A stretch of 64,000 bases of DNA, from the NCBI RefSeq assembly GCF_036588685.1, contig NC_086386.1, positions 32,727,883 to 32,791,882 on the forward strand, in the 5' to 3' direction. The notes beneath the pieces were generated by a model, which searched no databases, was not told the DNA's origin, and worked only from the letters and a program-made list of their open reading frames with translations. The translations under genes and the position numbers were made by a program. Positions 53,649-64,000 of the stretch are shown here, one piece after another (position 1 is the first letter of the stretch; each line of letters begins with the position of its first letter). Source of the stretch: Mytilus trossulus. Its lineage: Eukaryota > Mollusca > Bivalvia > Mytilida > Mytilidae.

Positions 53649-53920
53649 ATGAAGAAGAATGTTTCTAAAAATATGAATTCCCCAGCTCAAGCTTTGCAAT
53701 TTTCCAAGTTACAAAAAGGCCATATAAGCTCTAGAACGGTAAAGTACTCACTGCCAAAATTCAATCTTTGTTTGCTAGTTACTGTGCTTATAGCAATGTG
53801 TTTGAGTTTCATAAAACTTGCACGATGCAGCAGAATTAAGCTAAAAGTGCGGAAACGAAAATTAGACGGCCGGTCAAGAATAACACTTAATGTCCCTGTG
53901 CCTACGACAGGGGCATGACA
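53649..53920 (+). CDS. Uncharacterised small membrane-protein ORF
   Basis: An ATG-started frame of about 90 codons, unrecognised. Residues about 44-64 form one clear hydrophobic segment, FNLCLLVTVLIAMCLSFIKL, flanked by basic stretches (KLKVRKRKLDGRSR after it). That would fit a single-pass membrane protein. The frame is directly preceded by repeat sequence, so it may be part of an unnoticed repeat; the opposite strand is also open. No promoter or splice evidence. Confidence 0.2.
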
Positions 53921-54017
53921 TAAGACCATTTATGTTTGACAAACTATATATATGTATTTACTTGTGTACTGTTTTTCAGACTTTTAGTCCCTGGTCCACA
54001 AAAGCCTGACATTTTAG

Positions 54018-54238
54018 AGCCAATTTCCTAATGCATGCAGTTTAACACTTTGGTTGGCTTGCTTGCTTGGTTTATATAACTGTTTACTCGAGCATTGTAA
54101 TTAAGTTTTACAATTCTAATCAATAGATAAGTTGGGCTTCAGTCTGTATAATGCTATTGGACGCTTTCAAGAGCAAATTCAAGCAAGCAAGCCAACCAAA
54201 CCTTTAAACTACAGGCATTAGGAAAATAGCTGTAAATA
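54018..54238. mobile_element. MITE with GGTTGGCTTGCTTGCTTG arms, about 220 bp
   Basis: Left arm TTTCCTAATGCATGCAGTTT...TTTGGTTGGCTTGCTTGC and right arm GCAAGCAAGCCAACCAAACC...CAGGCATTAGGAAAATAG pair over about 50 bases. Confidence 0.7.
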
Positions 54239-54239
54239 C

Positions 54240-55410
54240 ATTTGAAAAAGTATGCATGATTTTACATGATAAATATCGAGACGTTTGTATTATCCACAAG
54301 ACAGAGAAAATAGAAACATAATCATTTTGATAATGTTGATTAATTGGTGTCCTGATGCCACTTTCAGCACTATTGTGCTATTTCGTGGGGGTCAATTCAT
54401 ATTGGGGGGGGGGGGGGGGACTGTCACTGATTCCTAATCAGTTTAGATTAGAGTCGAACACACCATATATAGAAACCTAAACGTTTTCTGTTTCTATACA
54501 CACATGACATGTCTTGATTTATTTTAATACCCTTTTATATCTCTTCTACCCGTACACAATCAATATCTATTGATAATTTTGCTTTGTCCATTTCCTTCCA
54601 AATTAATAATTAAGGTAATTTTCTACAGAATCAATTTGTCTATTGTATTTATTACAGAATGAAGGTTATTCTAATTGTCACGTGTCCAGGAATAAAGGTT
54701 AATTTACGTCCCGGGACATCACAGACAAAATAGATCTAATTGACCTTTGAGAATCAAATTAATTATTTGTACTCCATTTTGACATTAATTATGTTTTGCC
54801 TTGATTTACAGCGAAACGTAAAAGTTACTGCAAAACAATTTATCCTTTGTGAAACTTTGTATTAGATATTTAAATTAAATTACAAACGATTAAAATTTTA
54901 TTCTTGGCAGTTTGGTTTTGTTAAAATGATTTGTGCGGTCTTAGTGAAACTTAATTTTGTAAGATTCAATAGGCAGAAATAGTTTACGACTGTAATTTTT
55001 TAACATATTGAACTTGAAAAATATTTATCTTGTAAAAGTTGTAGTACACAACTCCCTTACATACAATATGACCATTGAGCTTATTTTTCTAGTAAAATCA
55101 TTACCATATAAGAAAGACATTCGTTATGAGAGCTGATGTCAACCTAGAGGAAATAAACAATTTTTGAAAACATCTTTTAAATTTTATAAATTGATACCAT
55201 TCGGAGCTCCAGCTGAGTTACATACATGTAATAGAGGTTGCCTTATTTATTCAACTGCAAGTTTTCTTGTAGCCGTATATTTATATAGTAGCATCGGGTT
55301 TGAGGGAGTAGAGAGAACAGGCGGGGGAAAAAGGGGGGGGGGGGTCGTCACGGTCTAGCAGGAAAACTATTCTTTGACTTCAAACTGATATTCGTTGATT
55401 CTTTTCACAG
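54240..55410. other. No gene recognised
   Basis: AT-rich DNA with two homopolymer G runs (about 54403-54419 and 55331-55345). The 64-codon frame at 55164-55358 crosses a G run and is not supported. Confidence 0.35.
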
Positions 55411-55705
55411 ATTGGGTCTTAAGGAAAAAAGCGAATACGGGTCATCTCTGGATAGTGTGTCAGGTTATGGCGACCATCATCAGTCGGCCTTTTACTATGA
55501 AATATCATGTTTTAAAATAACACGCCACCCGGCAGGGGTTGAATGGGGGAAGGTTTTAATAAGCTGGCATCACACTGTCATATTCTCGTCGAATGGCAAA
55601 ACAGGAACGTTGAATAGATGTATCAGGGATATATTGGAAAATAACAACCAAAATCACGTTTTCGTGTTTGATTATGATAAGCTGCTGAGGGGCTCGAAAC
55701 GATGA
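55411..55705 (+). CDS. Candidate terminal exon of an unknown gene
   Basis: A 97-codon frame ends in TGA at 55703-55705 and starts straight after a good splice acceptor, GATTCTTTTCACAG. There is no ATG at its beginning, so it would be a 3' exon. GC content is higher than its surroundings and the protein is of mixed composition (HPAGVEWGKVLISWHHTVIF, NHVFVFDYDKLLRG). I recognise no family and found no upstream exon. An AATAAA occurs near 56025. It is antisense to the proposed INTU intron 1. Confidence 0.25.
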
Positions 55706-56119
55706 GTTAACGAAAAAATTGCGGGGAAACGGGGTATCATGTATTAAGATCCGGTATTTTTAGTTTATCAAAGAAACGATACAAACGGTTAGGATTGTAC
55801 AAATCCGGCCAATTTAGATTAGTTTCATGTTCGAATGCCGTTAACACTGGAAAAGAAATGCGATCACTTTACAGAAACGTCTAGATAGTGGTTTACCTTC
55901 CAACATTATCATTTGTTTTTGTGGAGAAATGTAGACAACATGCAGAGATATGCAATTTCTTAAAGTAATGAACTCTTGTCCAAGAGATTACTTATCCACA
56001 AAGATTTCCCATTCTTAGTATGCAATAAATCAGAGGAGATTTTGGATTGAAGATCATATAATAGATGCACTAAATTTTCCGAGTTTGTCCGACATTTTCA
56101 TGTTAGGTATGAGGCTTAC

Positions 56120-56207
56120 CTGTTAGATAAAATAGTTTTGATGCTGTCAAATTCTGAGGAACCAATACTTTGGCATACGGGTACTTTTAATCCAAACATC
56201 TTGTAAA
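56120..56207 (-). CDS. INTU: Candidate first coding exon of INTU
   Basis: An exon bounded by acceptor TTTTATTTCCAG and donor AACAG|GTAAGC, with ATG at 56199. It encodes MFGLKVPVCQSIGSSEFDSI and a few more residues, 26 codons plus two bases. The phase-2 end joins exactly to the phase-2 start of the exon at 46719, giving ...LSN-S-SFSKPGN. The acceptor implies a further 5' UTR exon upstream. The 9.4-kb intron and lack of sequence conservation at INTU N termini leave this tentative. Confidence 0.5.
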
Positions 56208-56858
56208 CTGGAAATAAAATCAACATCTTATATACTTCATTTTTAACACGACATCCTGTCGTACAAATAAAAACTTTTCTCAATTAAAACACAATGAAGC
56301 TAGGTATATTAGAGATACAAGTTCATGAACTACATATTAAATCTTTTGAAGATAAAAATCATATATTGGCGTTCTTTGTATGAGGAAAACTTTATGACCA
56401 CAACTTGTGAAACATGACAAAATATAAATGTTAAGATGAGCGTTAATAACGTTTCCGCCGTTTGACTTGTGTATGAACTCTAATTTTGTTCTGTTTTAAT
56501 ATCTACATATCTTAAAGAATAAATTTAAAATCACCTTCTAATTCAGATGAAATTACCCGTAAAATTATAAGGATGTGATTATTATCAAGAATGAAAATAA
56601 AAAATCTCAGTTTGAAACGTTTCTTTGGTCCATTTAAAAATCAAATTATTTGAAGATTACTGTAAAATTATCAAAATTCGATGAAAACGATTCACAGCAC
56701 GATCTTTTTGACATTAGTCCGAATCTAGATGTCAGTTTACAATGCAAGATTTATTTACTTTAACTGAATTTGCATATTTAGAATGAAAAATGTAAAAACG
56801 AACTATAGTGTGCCACAATGAATGATGGACAATGCGATTTTGTTTGAAAAAAAACGTC

Positions 56859-56899
56859 CAAGGATTTGTATAATAAGAATCTAACTATACAAATCCTTG
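56859..56899. repeat. Perfect 14-bp-arm hairpin
   Basis: CAAGGATTTGTATA and TATACAAATCCTTG are separated by 13 bases. A strong small hairpin in otherwise plain AT-rich DNA. Confidence 0.7.
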
Positions 56900-56999
56900 A
56901 AATGAATACAAAATTCCATCTGTGATTTGCTTAATTCGATACCTTAACCGTAATTTTTTCTGTGACCATAATTTTATAGAAATTGAAGTAAAAATATGA

Positions 57000-58555
57000 A
57001 AAAGATTAATATACTTACTTGTTTGTCCTTATTATGAAATCAACACATTTCTTAATTCACATTAAAATTTACACCAAAATATTTTTAACTTCTAATCCAA
57101 AAAACAAACTATGCACAAGAAGTTCAACAAGTGTCTTCAAGTTTTCTTATTGCCATTGAAAAGTAATCTTTCTCATTAAGAACAAAACCCCGTTATCGAT
57201 AAAACAAATAAAGTAGATTGTCGTAGAACATTAAGTTACATTTAACATGTTTAACATCTAAGTTCACATTCCTGACACTATTTAACTTGCTATGAACTAT
57301 AATAAGCTTATCATTTTCATACATCTACTATTATATCTAAACAGAAGATTATAACCGTATAAATATCGATCTGATAATCCCCTAATTATTTACCGATAAA
57401 ATAAATACTATAATCCACGAATGATTGTATATTTTCGCTTCGAGTCGTTTTCGCAGCGTGTATCCTGTCACACTTAAGTTTTTAGTAATTAAAATTTTTC
57501 GCTCTAAGGCATTTTCACTTTGTCATTTTCGCAGCGTGTGCCATTCTGTCACCTTCGAAATTTTGAAATTTTAATACCAAAAAAATAGAAGGTCCAACTA
57601 AAAAGTTTGTAAAATATGCAAGATTGAAAATCTGAAGAATATACATACAAAGCTTTATAATCTAATATGCTTAATAAAACATATGGATAGGTTTAGAGTG
57701 GATCAATTTTTGTGTATATTATTTTTCTAGCATATTTGAACAAAGATTTTGGTTTTAGAAAAGAAAATCTTCTTTTATGTGAATGAACTAAGGATTTGGA
57801 ATACGTTGTTCAGCACGTTGTTTAATAAGAAAGATAAATTCCTTCAAGCAAAGGGAATTCACCCATTTTAAATAAACAAACTTGAAAATGGAATATTTGG
57901 TTAAGATAATTCTTGAAGGAACATTCTTTGAACGAAAACCCATCCAAACAACTTTGTTTAATGTTGGAATATTGACTGATAAATCGATGTTTATTGATTG
58001 ACAAAAGTTCAATACGGGTCCAAGATAATTTACACAAGAACAAAAAAAAAATCGTTAAACTGTAAATATGTATGATATCAAATAAAGCTTATTAATGCAA
58101 AATTCCCAATCTTATATAATAAATATGTAAGGGAACATTGTATTTCATACATATGCATGATCTCATAAAAGAATACCAATAGATAGATACCTAGATTTTA
58201 GTGTATTCGCACAACCTATTAATCTAATCTACGGCACAGTGACCGATATTAGAGTTCAGAATGAAAGAAAATATTATTGAGCAATTAAGTAATACGATAT
58301 TGAGAAATTAAAAAAAATAAATTCAAAGCCAAATTTATATCGAACGTTAGCTACTGCCCGTCATAAAACTACATACATGCAATGGCGGACCCTGACATCG
58401 AATTTCGTTACATCTGCGCAAATAACGTAATAAAAAAAATCGAGTGTCTTATCAATTTATCATAACGAACAAACAAACTGATACCATAAACAATATAAAT
58501 ATTGGTGAAGAAATAGTCCCTTTAGTTCCAACTGAATGCAAAATCATTTTTTTCT
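57000..58555. other. No gene recognised
   Basis: AT-rich DNA. A short duplicated phrase, TTTTCGCAGCGTGT, occurs at about 57450 and 57527. The two overlapping minus-strand frames near 57.8-58.0 kb show no domain. Confidence 0.35.
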
Positions 58556-58559
58556 AAAA

Positions 58560-58710
58560 TCCTGTTTTGTCGACAGAAACAAAAAACAAAACACAGCAAA
58601 CTAGAGACTGATTAACCCGAACTCTACCAAAAATTAGGGGTGATTTCAGTTACTCCAAGAAGTTAAGCAGCTCCTGCTCCACATGTGGCATCCGCTAATA
58701 GAATTTATCA
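58560..58710 (+). repeat. Retroelement 3'-end fragment
   Basis: ACCAAAAATTAGGGGTGATT through GCTCCTGCTCCACATGTGGC matches the region near 540-620 in the same orientation, so it is a piece of the same retroelement family. Confidence 0.5.
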
Positions 58711-59284
58711 GGGTTTGTTACAGGCTATACGCTCTCTAAACGACGGGATATCTAGTGAAATTAAAGAGTTGGAGCATTCCAAACCAATTTAGCTGATTAA
58801 TTGCAGAACAAAGTGAAAGTAGTAAAATTGACATTGAAATAGCAAAGAGCATTATATCGCCTTTGTAAACCAACCAGTGGAGGTTAAGAGTAAGATAACT
58901 CAGGGAACTGATAGCTAAAAGGAAAAGGAAATTACACGGAAAAACTCTTAAACATGTGGAAAATGCCTAAAACACGAGAAAAAATGCATTTACCATTTGT
59001 TTCTAGCAAACCAAGCTTATATATGAGCCAGTCCATGCGAAAAGGTACAAAAACGAAAAATTTACGAAATTCTAAAAAGTGTGCATAATTATTGGTAGTA
59101 GACTTGTGATTTATAAAACACATTTACTTTTCCTCATATCATCAAGCTATGAGCTACACGCACCTGCAAGTGCTGAGACCCAATCCCCTTAGTTTTATCT
59201 AGATTTTTAATGAATTATTTCATAAATTTCAATCATTTTCAAAGTTAGATTTAAATGGCTTGATTAGCCAATTGATAATGTTAA

Positions 59285-59460
59285 CCCCGGTAGCAGTGGG
59301 GAAAAGGCTCTCGCTTACGATGCTGATATCAATGCATTTAAACCGGACAATGGTTCGAATCCCGTGCAACTGAGGTTGATTTATATAATATTAAATAACT
59401 TAACTAAACTTAACTTTGATTTATATAATATTAAATAACTTAACTTAACTTAACTCAATT
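59285..59460 (+). mobile_element. tRNA-like SINE head with AT tail
   Basis: GGTAGCAGTGGGGAAAAGGC (A box-like) and ATGGTTCGAATCCCGTGCAA (B box) are followed by two tandem copies of a 35-40-bp ATTTATATAATATTAAATAA unit. Base pairing of a whole cloverleaf is not convincing, so I call it SINE-derived. Confidence 0.45.
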
Positions 59461-59999
59461 TCTGAAATACAAGATGTCATAGTTTTTGTGTTTTCCCTCA
59501 TGTTTTAATGTTGTCTTACTTTCTTTAAACCTGTAGAACTGACGGAAGTTATTGACTTTTGTCTCTGTAGTATCGCATTTTTTTTTTTCGGATAAAATCG
59601 TTTTTCAAAAATACTATAACAAACTTTGATAACGTGTCCTGTAAAGTTGACCAAAAGAACTTTTTGTACATTTTCGCACGGACTGGCTCATACATATTTC
59701 CGACAACTACAGTAGAGATAAAGAGAGGAACAAAAAATCAAATTAAAAAGTCAATTTAAATGGAGCAACATAATATTTGATTGTCTGGGTCCTGGTAAGC
59801 AGAGAGCAGTATATGTTTAGTACTACATTCCTATATGTTACATAGAACAATTGATTAGTCAGAGGATAGCAAAACACCTTAAGGGGCTTCATATGTATGC
59901 CATACACCTGATAATACATCTCAATCATACGAGGAGAGACAAGAGCTGAAATATGGATGCATCACTTGAACATATGCAAATAATATTATGGAAATTATT

Positions 60000-60125
60000 T
60001 CTGTTGTTTCGTTGTCTTCCTCTTATAGTTGATGTGCTTCACTCAGTTTTAGTTTATAACCCGGATTTGTTTTCGTTCTATCGATTTATGACTTTCGAAC
60101 AGCGGTTTACTCCTTGTGCCTTTAA
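60000..60125 (+). repeat. Interspersed repeat, second copy of 15105-15230
   Basis: CGTTGTCTTCCTCTTATAGT and CGATTTATGACTTTCGAACA are shared with the copy near 15.1 kb, in the same orientation. Confidence 0.65.
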
Positions 60126-60512
60126 GGAAATCAGGACGCACCAATACCTTTATGTCTTTGTAAGAAACAAATGTTGTCCAGAAAAGCAAGTTATATTTAT
60201 AAGTTAACTTGACTTGTTTTATATGCTTTGTCTTTGTCACGTCTGCACAAAGAAAGAATAATTGAATTTTGCATATTTCGCAATGCATCCTGCAAGACTT
60301 CTTATACTTTGAATCTTTTACCGTGTAAATGGTGTAATAAGTATGATAGTTACTCAGAAAAGACATTTAACAAACGTATGGAGGGAGAATGCAATGATTA
60401 TGAATGTAAGACAGACCTGTCACTCTCCGTCATTTGAGACTCACAGACTATCTCGTAGCGACTAAGTATTACCATCACCATCATTGACGACTACAACACT
60501 GCTTGGTGAGAA

Positions 60513-60944
60513 CCACTGGACACAGATTTTGGCTAAAACAAAATAAAAACGACTTTCAAAAATGTTATCAATGAAAAGGTATAATACATGTTGTCCAAAT
60601 CGCGCAAAGCTTATCATAGCATTTTGATGTGTTTGGCTTATTTTGAATGCACATATATTCGCAGCCTCCATTGAAAAAGTAAAATCACAAAAATACCCAA
60701 TTCCAAAGGGAATTCAAAACGGAAAGTCCCACTGGACACAGATTTTGGCTAAAACAAAATAAAAACGACTTTCAAAAATGTTATCAATGAAAAGGTATAA
60801 TACATGTTGTCCAAATCGCGCAAAGCTTATCATAGCATTTTGATGTGTTTGGCTTATTTTGAATGCACATATATTCGCAGCCTCCATTGAAAAAGTAAAA
60901 TCACAAAAATACCCAATTCCAAAGGAAATTCAAAACGGAAAGTC
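60513..60944 (+). repeat. 216-bp tandem duplication, nearly identical
   Basis: 60513-60728 and 60729-60944 start CCACTGGACACAGATTTTGG and end CAAAACGGAAAGTCC. The only change I saw is GGGAATT against GGAAATT near the end. A recent duplication or assembly duplication. The end of each unit is family D sequence. Confidence 0.9.
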
Positions 60945-60949
60945 CCTTA

Positions 60950-61030
60950 TCAAATGGCAAAATAAAAAGCTCACACATATCAAACGAATGGATTAACAAC
61001 TTGCACATTCCTGACATGGAACAGACATTT
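60950..61030 (+). repeat. Interspersed repeat family D, copy
   Basis: Continues from the second duplication unit with ATCAAACGAATGGATTAACA and CACATTCCTGACATGGAACA, as in 27480-27640. Confidence 0.6.
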
Positions 61031-61114
61031 TATTATTTAGAAAGATCCTACCATAGCTTAATAACACAATGACGGGATATACAAATACCGAGCCACATCA
61101 ATTGGATACCACAA

Positions 61115-61640
61115 CAATACGTTAGCAAATCTTATGTTCTTCCCTTGCCGGGATTCCAATTAATGATACTAAGATATCGTGGCACCAAATCGCGTTGCAC
61201 TGTGCCCGACGGGCTAGACCACTCGAACTGTCAGTAGCTGCATGTAACCTTTATTCGTCAGTTTTAATCCAACACCGTAAAACAGAACATGATATATAAG
61301 GTATATATGAAGATGAAATTGTTACAGACCAGCTGAAATATCTATTGAAAAGGATTCTTCTAATTAATGTAAGATGAAGTCACAGAAACATTTATATCAT
61401 AAGTACGTCTGAACCAGTGACGACTCTACAACAGATATGATCCATCGGATCACCAGCAGTGATGGTGATATAAGAATGAAAACACATTCTGATTATATAA
61501 TTCGTCTAAATAAGAGCCCAACAATGTTTTATCTGTAAATTAGATTTTTTGCACTTCATAGGCCGGGATTTGAATTCATGCTACTGAGACATCGTGACAT
61601 CAAATCTCGCTTAACTGTGTCTGACACGCTAAACCATTTA
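61115..61640 (-). mobile_element. SINE composite: head, body, head
   Basis: A head at about 61115-61240 (TTCTTCCCTTGCCGGGATTC; GGGCTAGACCACTCGAACTG), a body at about 61260-61480 related to 49341-49579, and a second, older head at about 61490-61640 (GGCCGGGATTTGAATTCATG; ACACGCTAAACC). It has the same order as the composite at 49.1-49.7 kb. Confidence 0.6.
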
Positions 61641-61689
61641 ATATAACATATATAATATATACGGTGTTATACTGATGTAACCCAATCAG

Positions 61690-61935
61690 AAAAGTTTGAA
61701 ATGATTAATGGAAAGAACATCATCAACCTATCTGAATATAAATTAAATGATATTGCTTCTTTGATTTCGTGTTTTTGACAAGTGTATGAAGGACTTCAAC
61801 TCATATGAAAAAAGAAGGGGTCGGCAAGGATAGTTGCACAGTTTGTTCCCATAGGAATGCTGACAATTTGTTGAAAAGGTCTACCTTCAAATTCAACAAA
61901 TATGTTGTCATTAAGAGAACCCAGCATACCGACCA
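61690..61935 (-). mobile_element. Decayed reverse-transcriptase fragment, copy 2
   Basis: On the minus strand it reads NDNIFVEFEGRPFQQIVSIP, then MGTNCATILAD, then a frameshift. The palm motif MGTNCA is intact here but the frame is not. It is the same family as 466-1345. Confidence 0.6.
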
Positions 61936-62115
61936 ATTGTTTACTTTTTTGGTCACTATTTACAATATATGCCGTATGGTATCCAAAATAAATAAATTTA
62001 TAGCGTATGCTCCCATTTGTAAGTTGAAAAGCATTGTGGATTATTTCTTATAGACGAATTTTCAATTTCTCATGGAAACAGGGTTGAAAAATCAGATGTT
62101 TTGATAGAAATAGTT

Positions 62116-62817
62116 TCAGAATATTTTGTATATGATATACGGTTCAAATTCATTTGCAGTTGACCATTTATTCCGTTTCTCTTGCTTGAATAAGACACGC
62201 TCACTGATTTCAAAATAATGTTCTCTGTACCTCCTTTTCTGTGAATGCTTATTTGAAACATTTTGCTTGCATTCTTTGTCTCCTTGTGCTCTTGTGTTCT
62301 TGTCTCTTCGTGTGATCTTCTTGATCATGTTTTCAGTTTTATTGCCGTTCCTTACGTGGTTTGATTTAGTCCTTGCTGCTTTGTTTATTATATCTGGTAT
62401 TTTATGTTCAAATTTTGCATTTCCACCCTGAATTCCTAATCCATTTGGCTCTTTTAATGTTCCATCTTCTTGTATTTGTAACATGCCTAATTCAATAAGT
62501 GTTTTCTTTCCAATAAGTGGTGGTGAATTAGTTTTTCCTTTAATCACAATTACTTTGGTTTTTATCCCTCTAGTTGCATTTTTCACTGTTGTTATAAATT
62601 CTCCTTTTACTTTTAGACTGCTTTGCAAAGTACTCAATTTCGTTTTGCTTTGTAATAATTCAGCTCCCTCTCTAGTTCTGTTTTTGTATGCTCTGTACTG
62701 ATACTCATCCATTACGTTGACGTCGGCTCCACTGTCTGGTTCTATTTTCACTTCTACATCATTCATCATAACTAGTACTGTTCTTGCTTTGTTTCCAATT
62801 TTATGTACATGATTTTC
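62116..62817 (-). pseudogene. Ty3/gypsy pol remnant: protease joined to integrase tail
   Basis: The frame is open from the stop at 62818-62820; the first ATG (62769) gives 217 residues. Codons before the ATG continue the protease fold (VHKIGNKARTVLVM), so the ATG is not the true start. The aspartic protease motif DSGADVNVMDE has the catalytic Asp at residue 12, followed by an ELGMLQI flap-end segment. From about residue 130 the sequence switches to a basic stretch ending ISERVLFKQEKRNKWSTANE and PYIIYKIF, typical of the last part of a gypsy integrase. Reverse transcriptase, RNase H and the integrase core are missing, so the element cannot transpose by itself. No LTR was found. Confidence 0.7.
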
Positions 62818-63334
62818 TTAACTGCACCCAAATGATTCACTGTCCTTCCGAAAAACTTTTAAAAATTTAATTGTTTAGAATCCACAAACGGTTAGTACCA
62901 CTACGCGAGTAAACAGTTTATACTGAAGTTGCCAACAGTTTATACAGAAAATAATAAATTTGCTTGAACTTTGAGATAACGACAAGTATGGTTTGGTTTT
63001 GAATCTGTATTATTTTCAAATTATTTTTAAGGAAAATCAGCATAGTCTGATAAAACTGCACTTTCTTTCATACTGTTATCTATGCATTGATATAGTTATT
63101 TACTTTTTCCCCTTTTGTAAAATGTAATTGATGCTAACCTTTTTGATGTTTTGTTTTTATATCTTTTACAATAGGAGAGTAAGTATATCCGAAAAATGTG
63201 GATGCTAACTATTTAATACCACAATTATTTTCCTTAAATGTCCTGTACCAAGTAAGGAATATGGCAGTTGTTTATGTCAAGCCGTTTAGCTATTTATTCT
63301 AACTTCAAGTTAATAATTTTATAAGATATCTTAT

Positions 63335-63490
63335 ATAGTGTATGATTTATCTTATATAGTTTATGAGATATATCATATAGTTTATGAGATATATCATATA
63401 GTTTATGAGATATATCATATAGTTTATGAGATATCTTATATAGTTTACGAGATATCTTATATAGTTTATGAGATATCTTATAAAGTTTAT
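63335..63490. repeat. 21-bp minisatellite, about 7-8 units
   Basis: Units of the type TATAGTTTATGAGATATCTTA. The period is a multiple of three, which creates a spurious open frame with a YEISYIV-like heptad. Confidence 0.9.
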
Positions 63491-63492
63491 AT

Positions 63493-63648
63493 AGGATTAA
63501 ACATATTTTTTCTAGAGGTTATTGATGTGTAAACCGGGGCGGTTAACTCACAAACTGAATAAAAGTCCGAAGGACTTTTATGTGCAGTTTGTGAGTTAGA
63601 GACCCGGTTTACACATCAATAACCTCTAGAAAAAATGTGTTTAATCCT
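63493..63648. mobile_element. Long hairpin (foldback) element, 156 bp
   Basis: Arms of about 77 bases pair with few mismatches: AGGATTAAACATATTTTTTC at the left against GAAAAAATGTGTTTAATCCT at the right, with AAAAGTCCGAAGGACTTTT at the centre. It directly abuts the minisatellite. Confidence 0.8.
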
Positions 63649-63699
63649 GTAACGTGTAACTGGGCGATCAATGGATCCGTATCTGAATAATTCAGGATT

Positions 63700-64000
63700 T
63701 CAAGTGTTCAACCTAAATGTGCACCACAACAAGTTGTCCTATTTAAAACATTTAACACACCCTTAAATTGATTCACAACAAAAACTATATACACAGCACA
63801 ATGCACATAAATCAAAATGCAAGGTGAAGTAACTTATTCACAATGCATAAACACACTGTATCATCACAGAATATATATACACAATGTCACTATGCAATCA
63901 CTATGCAACATGTTTCAGACCGATTTATTCACAATGTCACTAACATATTACTATGCAACATGCAAACGGCCCTTTATTACACCATGTCACCAACGGATTA
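63700..64000. repeat. Weak short repeats at window edge
   Basis: ACAATGTCACTATGCAA, CACTATGCAACATG and TTACTATGCAACATGCA recur within about 80 bases. A degenerate tandem repeat may continue beyond the window. Confidence 0.4.

Noticed and set aside
59285-59385. Functional tRNA gene
   Set aside because: A and B boxes are visible but no convincing acceptor or anticodon stem; better explained as a SINE head.
63335-63490. Possible CRISPR array
   Set aside because: Units are contiguous without unique spacers, and the DNA is eukaryotic.
63338-63532. Open frame with a heptad-like YEISYIV repeat
   Set aside because: It is the translation of a 21-bp minisatellite; no composition or context suggests a gene.

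Overview
This is AT-rich animal nuclear DNA, most probably from a marine mussel (Mytilus or a close bivalve relative). Three things point there. Genes carry spliceosomal introns with GT/AG borders. Intronless TRIM-type genes sit in a tandem cluster. Many short interspersed repeats and MITE-like hairpins occur in several copies, some of which I recall from mussel genomes; the species assignment is therefore inference. There is no sign of bacterial organisation, CRISPR, rRNA or a canonical functional tRNA gene.

Layout. 1-4.3 kb: decayed reverse-transcriptase fragment and interspersed repeats. 4.3-17.9 kb: a plus-strand tandem cluster of RING/B-box/coiled-coil (TRIM) genes, made of one decayed copy (4350-5886), two intact single-exon copies (11929-13908, 659 aa; 15841-17829, 662 aa), and an orphan piece of the shared upstream leader (8955-8990). 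18.5-19.1 kb: diverged tandem repeats. 19.4-24.9 kb: an intronless minus-strand gene for a class A-like seven-transmembrane receptor with a very long Asn/Ser/Lys-rich tail, part of it built from a 60-bp/20-residue tandem repeat. 26.1-27.2 kb: a MITE and a small secreted-type ORF or first exon. 30.06-46.72 kb: a minus-strand multi-exon gene that I recognise as INTU (inturned planar cell polarity protein). I could place 17 exons with continuous splice phases, plus a phase-compatible candidate first coding exon at 56120-56207, giving about 837 residues. Its introns are full of MITEs and repeats. 46.8-64 kb: mostly intron 1 of INTU and intergenic DNA, holding a LINE 3' end, tRNA-derived SINEs in an odd head-body-head arrangement, a Ty3/gypsy pol remnant with a large internal deletion, a 216-bp tandem duplication, a 21-bp minisatellite and a long hairpin at the right end.

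How the genes relate. The TRIM copies are probably cytoplasmic E3 ubiquitin ligases from a lineage-expanded family. The receptor would act at the plasma membrane. INTU belongs to the CPLANE module of ciliogenesis and planar polarity. Nothing suggests these three loci form one pathway. The clearest unusual items are the receptor with the repeat tail, the TRIM birth-and-decay cluster with a conserved upstream box, the internally deleted gypsy ORF, and the SINE-derived composites.
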